From Blasia pusilla (taxonomy: Eukaryota > Marchantiophyta > Marchantiopsida > Blasiales): a stretch of DNA of 64,000 bases. The stretch covers positions 57,350,001-57,414,000 of the forward strand of contig CM114272.1 of assembly GCA_050084515.1 (NCBI GenBank), in the 5' to 3' direction. The notes beneath the pieces were generated by a model that was not told where the DNA came from, did no database searches, and worked only from the letters and a program-made list of their open reading frames with translations. The position numbers were made by a program, and so were the translations under genes. Shown in pieces: positions 56,866 through 64,000 of this stretch. Positions within the stretch are counted from its first letter, which is position 1. Each line of letters opens with the position of its first letter.

Positions 56866-58690
56866 ATATGTCAATTTTTCCTCTCAACCACTCCATTTTA
56901 TTGTGGAGTGTAGCGACAAGTCATTTGATGTTGGATGCCATTCTGACGTAAATAGTCATCAAACTCTGTTGAAAGATACTCTCCTCCTCCATCACAACGC
57001 AATTTCAAAATGTGTTGTCGAGTCTGCTTCTCTACTAGAACTCTGAATGTTTGAAACATTGAGAATACCTCTGACTTGGCTTTCAAAAAGTATACCCATA
57101 TATACTTAGAGAAGTCATCAATAAATGAAACAAAGTATTGGCAACCACTAAGGCTCTGTTGTGATGTTGTCCAAACATCATTGTGGATCAACTCCAATAT
57201 CTTAGACACTCTTCTATCTTGCTTTGGAAAAGGAAATCTAGCTTGTTTTCCAAATTGGCAAGCAGGACATACCTCTAACCTAGCAGGACTCGATAATTTA
57301 GGGAGTCCTATTACTATATTAGATGATGAAAGACTCTGTAATCTTTGAAGATTCATATATTCAATTCTTTTATGCCACACATTTAGATCTGTGACTTGTT
57401 GGTCGGTTTGACCATACATTGATGTTTGAATCTCTGCCATAGAAACATCTAATTTGAACATTCTGCCAGATCTAGTTCCTTTGGCTATCGTAGTCTAGTC
57501 ATCCATTGTTTCAATGAAACAACCATCTGCGTTAAACTTCACTTGATAATCCTGTTCTACTATCTATCCTACAGAGATCAGATTTCTTGCAATGGTAGGA
57601 ACATAGAGAACATTTCCAAGAGCACAAAGACCATCTGATGCTATTGGAACTTTACCGATATGCGTGAGATGATGTTGAGTGTCATCTCCTGTGAGCACAA
57701 TTGTAGGATCTTTAACCGGTTCCAAACTAATGAACTATTTTCCTTGTGAGATCATGTGATTTGATGCATCGGAGGCAATGTACCAATCTGCTGTCGATTA
57801 TTTCTTGACCATTGCTCCCATATGATGAGTCATGACCAAGAGATGCTCCGTTTTTGAATGTTGATGTTCTTGGTACTGCTCTTGGTGTTGTCGTTCCACA
57901 TAGTTTTGTTGTTTTAAGGCTCCTGTTCTCATATCTGCCTTCTTCTTGAAGAAAAACTTAGCATAGTGACCCTTTATCCCACAGTAATTGCAAGATCTAG
58001 GGACCCTCTGCTGCTGATCTCAACCCCAATGATTTCCACCACCACCACCATGTGATTGTGTCTGGTACTGGTTCGTAGTTGATTGAGTGACGTTATATTG
58101 AGTGTCTCTTCCTCCATATGCTTGATATCCACCACGACCACGGAAGTTTCTGCCACGACCCCTGCCTCTGTGTAATCCATAACCTGCAAATAGCATACTC
58201 TCTTGTAGACTAGACAAGCTACCGCTACTTACTAGGCGCATCTCTTCACTGATCAATAGAGGAACTAACTCTTGAAAGGTTGGATACTTCTCTCTCACAG
58301 AGATAGAGGTCTCAAAGGACTTGTAATCCTTTGGAAGGCCTTGAAGAGTGAATAAGATCATATCATCATCTTTTATTGTCACTCCAATGCTATTCAACTG
58401 ATCAACAATATGTCTGATATTCAAAATATAATCATTGATGCTCTGCGATCCTTTCCTCACTTCGTTCAATTGCTATTTCAATTGAAGCTTTATGGTCTTT
58501 GTAGATATCTGGAACAGCTTTTCCAATGCATCCCAGACCTCCTTCAGAATATCAACATCTTGGATGAGATATATCATTGGCGAACTGATCGTTATTGAAA
58601 TATAGTGGATTACTTGCCTTGCGCGTTTGTTCCAAGCGTGGACATTCAAGTCTGTTGAGTCACCTTCTGGCTTGGCCTCATCACTTGTGA
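56866..58690 (-). mobile_element. 5' half of a Ty1/Copia element: gag, protease, part of integrase
   Basis: On the minus strand: a UBN2-type gag (VWDALEKLFQISTKTIKLQL, then NEVRKGSQSINDYILNIRHI and LLISEEMRL, 58640-58200); a Gly/Arg-rich tail and a CCHC knuckle (CNYCGIKGHYAK); a protease region (DWYIASDASNHM, where DSGAS is expected, near 57.8 kb); the integrase zinc domain (VWHKRIEYMNLQRL and CPACQFGKQARFPFP); and the core (HNDVWTTSQQSL, VSFIDDFSKYIW, LRCDGGGEYLSTEF). It stops abruptly at NGVVERKN near 56866. RT, RNase H and LTRs are absent. Copia order (integrase before RT) is shown by the lack of RT between gag and integrase. Confidence 0.88.
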
Positions 58691-58699
58691 CAAGCTCCG

Positions 58700-60290
58700 A
58701 TAGTTCTTGAGAGGAAAAATCGACTCGAATTGCATGTGGACAAAGTTTGTGTCCACAAACATGTCCACGGATTTACGTTCGTCATATGGAAGGACTTGTA
58801 CATATGGGCCCCAGTACCACTTGCCTCCACGTCCCGCTCTTTCCCATTTCTTCCTTCCCCCTCATTGCCCCACCCGTCCTTGCGAGATGGAAAGATTTGT
58901 ACATGAATAGTAAGACTACGCAATTGCCTTCTTTCACTTGGGGTTAGACTAAAGGTTATATTTTGATTTGTATAGATATTGTTTTTTTGAGTCGTCAAGG
59001 TCATGCCATGATTTTTACTAGGTCCGACAACCAAATTTTAGAGAATTGGGGGTACAATTGTTGATATCTTTATTTTCTCCTTATCTTTTGCATGTTGCTT
59101 TTTTTAAGAATAGATGCTAGAAATTTAGTTGATTTTATGGTAGGAGATTGTAAATACCTTAAAAGCTTAACTTTACAAATAAAGTATTGTACATAAATAT
59201 ATTTCATGAAGAAAACTTCAAAATTTTAAAAATTTAGAAATAACATTTTCTAAAGAATTCAAATATGTATTGTATCATAATAGCTCTCTAAATGAAATGT
59301 GTCTTGCACAAAAAAGTTCTTAATTATTCTTTTTCACAAAAAAATTATCCCAACCAAATTAAATTTAGAAATTGATGATTAAAAACTAAGAAACCCTTTG
59401 TGACATAATTCTATAATTTATAAGTAAGTTTTAGTGATAAGAGTTAACATGATTAGTTATTGGATTCTCAACATCCACTTCTATAAGCACAATTAATCTG
59501 ATCGGCTCCCTTGTATGAGGAGAAGCCTAGATTGATGGTTCCGACTTAGACGTCGAATGAGTCATAATAATATGACGTAGGTGATTTATGGAGTAGTGTT
59601 ACTAGGATTATATATCTAACGTTAGATAATAAAAAAAATTCTATTCATAGAAACGAAGAAAAATAGATTAAAAAAACTCTAGTTTCTCGAGTAGTGAAAT
59701 AGTTGGGAGCCGCATCGATAACGTATTCTCGTCTGTCAAGTTATCTCCATGTTCAGTTCCATCGAAACTCTTATGTGAGCGCACGGACGGACTATGCCAC
59801 TTTGTATCTCTAAATTTTATAAAAGATTTCAATGATTTCGATGATTTCTTCATTTTCTATTTTCTCACACTAGTTTTAAATTTTGAGAAAAGGGACACAT
59901 ACTCTCCTAATAGCATATAAGAATCCTTGAAAATTGAAACAAATAACACATAAAAAGCTTATATATGTTACATATTTGTAGCTATCTATATATTGATTGG
60001 AGTATGTGTTTTCATCACATACACTTGTCCACATGGTGACCTTATTTCATATGGAAAAAAATTCTATTGAAACCCTTTGACATACTACATTTTATTATGT
60101 CATACAAACCTGGCCAGCCTTACTTATAAATTGTTTAAATAATATTTGAAAATATTACCTTTATTTTATTTAAAATTTGAAAACATTTTCCGTACTTACC
60201 TACCATTGAATAATTTTTAATAAATACAAATCGTTTTTTTTATATATATATATAATTTGCGTTCGAAAAAAATTTTATTTTGAAAACATA
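58700..60290. other. Intergenic AT-rich DNA, no gene supported
   Basis: The first 200 bases are less AT-rich, with open frames on both strands (minus 58681-59034) that show no domain and adjoin the Copia fragment. The rest is A/T-dominated. A (TA)n stretch lies near 60240-60253. Confidence 0.5.
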
Positions 60291-61400
60291 GACGGGGATC
60301 CACCGTACTAACTATAGGAGATACATAGAAGTATACGCAGTACAAACTTAGTAAATTGCAACCGTATTCATTGATTGCGTGACAGAACTACTCGACCTCG
60401 GGTGAGACGGAACCCTAAGCGAAACGGCGAGAACCTGAGAGAGTAGATGGTCCTATACCCTATACCGCGAAGAACATTGCAGCGAGTCGGATAATACGTC
60501 TGCACGGGAACTTATGCTCATGGAAGTGGCAGCTTCGGATCTTCTAGCCGTTACGATCGGAAGAGAAATCCATCGCAACGAGCGGTGAAACATTGAGATG
60601 GTCTTCAAATCTATGCGCGTTGAGCAGCTGTCTGTGAGTGTCAACTCCAGAGCTCTAGAGCGAGTTCGCGGCCATCGCCATTACTGCGAAATTGGCGGAA
60701 GCGAAGCCAGCCCATGGTTACCGAAAGTGCACATTGAGCTCCGACCATTGAATGGTGATGAGAAATCTTCAAAGCTGTCACGCCTTTCCGTGGGCCTGTC
60801 GAATCTTCCAGCGAGGAGGGTAGGAGTTAAGGAAGCCACTGGAAATCACACAAAACGAGGAAGAAATCGCTCAATCACCGCTGCCCTACGGAGCTTTGGC
60901 AATCGTGAAAGCCTGAGTATGTGGGCCTCGACGTTACTTCTAAATTTCCGGCCTTTCGAACTGTGATCTCGGAGTCGCAGTCTCACGCATAAAGGTTGTG
61001 TTTTCCCGTGCTGGCAAGCAACCTGGAAGGTCCACGTGCTTCGTACCCATTCGTCTTTCGTATGAGTATGTGGGCATCACTTGCCGGCCTTTCGAACTGT
61101 AATCTCGGAGTCGCATACTCCAGCGTAAAGGTTGTGTTTTCCTGTGATAGCTACATGGAATGTCCACGTGCTTCGTACCCATTCGTCCCAAAGTTTTATG
61201 ATGTCGAGGAAAAGGAATATGTTTACGACATTACTCTTCGCTCGCTCCTATTGCTGCACCGGTTAAAGCGATAGAAAGGCGGCGGCGAGACCTTAATGGT
61301 AGGCGCTAAATTAGCACACGTAGAGGCTAAATTAGCGTCAGGTCACTACCGTTGTTAGTATCCGTTTAGCGGAGTTTCGTAGCTCTTGATAAGAAGACTG
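60290..61400 (+). other. GC-richer island with an unassigned frame
   Basis: The frame 60598-60966 (122 codons, containing SWLP-like SPWLPKVHIELRPLNG) is in a compositional island inside AT-rich DNA. It resembles neither retroelement domains nor a family I recognise. A tandem duplication of about 152 bases (GGCCTTTCGAACTGTRATCT at about 60950 and 61086; CCACGTGCTTCGTACCCATT at 61033 and 61159) follows. It may be a gene's first exon or 5' region. Confidence 0.3.
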
Positions 61401-62130
61401 TAACTGTCCGCAGTGAATCGCACTATACAACGAATACTTTTTTTTAATAATGCCTCATTTAATGGTGGGGGTGTGCGTTTTAACGAAGGGAAACTATCCA
61501 CCGACGGAGGAATAAGGACGGCATCGTGCCCCACAAGGCCCCACATCCATCCATTCCTTAACGGCCGTCGGTTTTTAAAATTTTCCCTCGGACTAAATAC
61601 TAAATGGTCCCATGGTGGAGGGTCATGCGACATGAAGGGCCTAAAACACCGTAAGATTTTCAGACGATAAAAGTGCACTCACTGGTTCTATAATTAGAGG
61701 ACACTATCTTGTGTCGAGATTTCTTTTATAGGGATTTTTAATTAAGAGGATTGATTAAATTAAAAATCTTTAAGAGAAAGGGAAAAACAGATCGGAGGTG
61801 TTAAAATTTTGTTAAGATCACATGTGCATAGTTCGGGAAACATTCTAATTATGAAGGATTTTTGAATTGCTATGAAGAAAACCCTCCATGGAGTGGTCTT
61901 ATAATAAGATGTGTCCAAGTGCCCAAGGGATGGACAAGATAATTCCAAAAGATGCTCGTTCTTGCATATGGTTGCAGGATTCATTTGTCCAAAATTTTGT
62001 GTTTGTAACATTTAGCCATTAACTTACATGGATTTCCATCGCTCTCCTTCCAAATATGCCTACGAGAGGCCTATGGTTGCTCGGAGGTTCCTCCATGGCA
62101 TGAACATGATCAGAAATTACTGTGGATTTT
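61400..62130. other. Intergenic DNA between the GC island and the fourth Gypsy copy
   Basis: No gene or repeat was recognised. Short frames on both strands lack domains. Confidence 0.45.
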
Positions 62131-63364
62131 CCATCCTTATTATGAGTTTTCGTGCTTGAAATGAAATTGTCTTCCCGTACGATGTACTTGAGTACATCCA
62201 CTAACTTTGTCCATATTCAACCTTTGCAACATCCCTAATTGTTCTTGGAGGGTCTCATGGACTTTGACAACGTGTCTTATGTTTATTTGAAAAAATATCC
62301 TATCATGAAAAAAAACTAGATGTACACTTGGTCCCTTGTAGTTTTCATATCGGTAAACACTAAGATGAAAAGGATGTCGGGGATGCTTGCTAACTAAACT
62401 TCTACTCATCGCCAACCATGGAAATTTTAGGTCCCAATCTCCCAAGTGACCTCTCTAGATTTGCAAGCCATACTTGCATAAATCTTTCTTCACCATCTAC
62501 ACAACATACTTGGCTAGACCATCCACCTCAAGACAATCTCGTGATGTCTTCGGTTGTCAATCAACGCAGGATCAAACAAGGCCTACAAATCCAAATGAAA
62601 CTCGGTGCCCTAGTCTACCAACACTTCTACATGTGCACCATACTAAGTTGATACTTTGTTGAGGAATACATGTGCTACTCCCTCATTCATGTTATCGGGA
62701 AATGCAATCGATTATATTAACTTTGAGTAGACACCAACATATATCAATTTTGGTGCTCCATCAATGGTAAAGGTCTTGAAACTTCCAAACTCCATGGGAA
62801 GCTTAAATCCATGATCAATAGTATAATTTTTTTGAGTTAGAACATTAAATGAACTTCAGACCCGATCACCATATTCACTACACAATGCACATGATGAAAA
62901 AATATTGTATGTCTATTTCTAGGTCTATTTGCATACTTAGCCATCAATTTTGTAATTCTGGCAAGTTATATCTATGCTTTATCCCAAAATGCCTCAACTC
63001 TCGGTAAGCATGCTACAAAGTACGAGGCACCATTCATACTCTACCGTCCTTCCACATGATGCGTCTGGCTCGATGTAGGATCCAATCTCACTCTCTAGCA
63101 CTCATTGTGTCTTCAATGATGCTAATGCTTACATAGGTATTCCAAGACTACTCCATCCTCATGGTATATCTTGGCTACTTTATGCATCCTTACCATCCTT
63201 TGGATCTATTGACTCATGAGATGACCTTATCGTCAAAGTGCATGTCGTATGGCTGTCCCCGGTCAACAAAACCACATTGATAGATTGTGTCATCCGGACA
63301 CCATCTCCTCACCTCTCTCATCATGCCAACAAACTCCAGTTGCATCTTGCTAACTTACACATAG

Positions 63365-63544
63365 CATGGTACAAATACATATCCCTACATAGCATACAAG
63401 GTTATAGATAATCAGACAAACGAAACACGAGATTATGCATTCATCCACGAAATCCAAATATGGAAGCACATAGTTACAAAAATATTGGGAGCTCATTCTC
63501 TCTTTGTGAAAAAAAAAAGATATGACACAAATACATCTCTCTCT

Positions 63545-63609
<65 letters not shown>

Positions 63610-63944
63610 AGGAAGGATTACTCACAAGGCGAGGAATATCATAGCTCCACTACCTCATGAGCTTCCAGCATCTCTTCTTGAGGTGTATATATCTTCTTTC
63701 TCTCCTAATCCTCTTCTTGATGTTACCTCCTTCATCCTAAACTTGACGTAATGGATAAGGATCACTTTGTATGAATAGAAAGGCAAATATCTCAAAATAG
63801 GAAGCTTCAAAGAAATAACAAGTTCATCAAATAGGCTCCAAATGGGCCAAACCAAGGGAAAAACCGCTCTTATAGATTACCCTACTTCTCAAAATGTCAA
63901 AGTGCTCCATGGATAATCTTTCCCCTACTATAAAAGATGTGATA
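63365..63944 (-). repeat. Solo LTR inserted in the fourth Gypsy copy
   Basis: The reverse complement begins TATCACATCTTTTATAGTAG (compare TGTCACATCCTTTAGGATAG). It continues with CATTTGGAGCC, a TATATAC box, GGTAGTGGAGCTATG and GCCTTGTGAG, and ends in an LTR-tail-like part (ACAAAAATATTGG on the plus strand). It splits the coding relic exactly between the RNase H end and the linker. The (CT)n tract lies inside it. Confidence 0.65.
63546..63606. repeat. (CT)n microsatellite inside the solo LTR
   Basis: About 60 bases of CT repeat. It corresponds to the second natural GA stretch of the family's LTR (GACATGAGAGAGAGTGCAC in element B). Confidence 0.9.
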
Positions 63945-64000
63945 ATGGTTTAGGAATCAACCTATCTATATCTTGGTTGAGACTCCCACTTTGGTGTACC

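Larger units (their letters stand above)
62130..64000 (-). mobile_element. Fourth DNMT-Gypsy family copy, interrupted by an LTR, truncated by the window edge
   Basis: At the right edge the minus strand reads SLNQDIDRL (RNase H end). After the inserted LTR it resumes with the linker (SQQDATG-like, GVVLEYL-like) and with integrase: LCKYGLQ, RGHLGDWDLKFPWLAM near 62440. The C-terminal part (62380-62200) has HETLQEQLGMLQRLN and differs from elements A and B, so this end may be diverged or from another family. No PHD finger was seen. Confidence 0.65.

Noticed and set aside
58681-59034. A 117-codon minus-strand frame upstream of the Copia gag, considered as a gene or the gag start
   Set aside because: No similarity to gag or other domains; contains His/Gly/Thr low-complexity and lies antisense to an equally open plus frame.

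Overview
The window looks like nuclear DNA of a streptophyte, probably a non-flowering land plant. It is AT-rich, gene-poor and intron-containing. It is full of Ty3/Gypsy and Ty1/Copia relics, long (GA)n/(CT)n tracts and diverged tandem repeats. No bacterial-style operons, rRNA, tRNA or CRISPR arrays were recognised. The species cannot be fixed from the sequence alone.

Layout. About 1.3-5.1 kb (minus) holds one host-type gene of at least six exons. It encodes a multi-pass membrane protein built from about 46-residue repeats; the exons share phase-1 boundaries and several are multiples of the repeat length. Its upstream side (5.1-7.1 kb) is GC-richer, has a (CT)n tract, and carries a weak candidate first exon on the plus strand. 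From 7.4 to 23.8 kb the sequence is mostly AT-rich non-coding DNA with old repeats and one LTR relic. From 23.9 to 25.8 kb (minus) lies a broken Pif1-like helicase gene and an unrecognised coding relic. Element A (26.6-35.3 kb, minus) and element B (40.49-50.79 kb, plus) are two members of one Ty3/Gypsy family. A rearranged third copy (54.3-56.9 kb, minus) is joined to half of a Copia element (56.9-58.7 kb). A fourth copy (62.1-64.0 kb, minus) runs off the right edge and is interrupted by a solo LTR.

Main discovery. In elements A and B the order is gag (two zinc knuckles) - retropepsin - C5-cytosine DNA methyltransferase - reverse transcriptase - RNase H - integrase - PHD finger. The methyltransferase has motif I (DLFGGIS), motif IV (PCQ), motif VI (ENV), motif VIII (VGSRA-RPRLWWTNL) and motifs IX/X in the DNMT3-like order, not the rearranged DRM order. 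In both copies the end of the methyltransferase and the RT share one reading frame. In A the integrase and PHD finger also share a frame. The element therefore carried a DNA-methylation writer inside pol, and a probable histone-tail reader at the place where chromoviruses carry a chromodomain. From memory, retrotransposons with captured DNA methyltransferases have been reported in dinoflagellates and in charophyte algae (de Mendoza and colleagues, 2018). The PHD pairing and the apparent occurrence in an AT-rich, land-plant-like genome are the parts worth following.

Both copies are dead. A has a Tyr codon at the catalytic Cys and a Tyr at the first Asp of the RT YxDD box. B keeps PCQ and ENV but has frameshifts and stops. 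Several of B's stops can be read as C-to-T or G-to-A changes relative to A, as expected for deamination of methylated cytosine.
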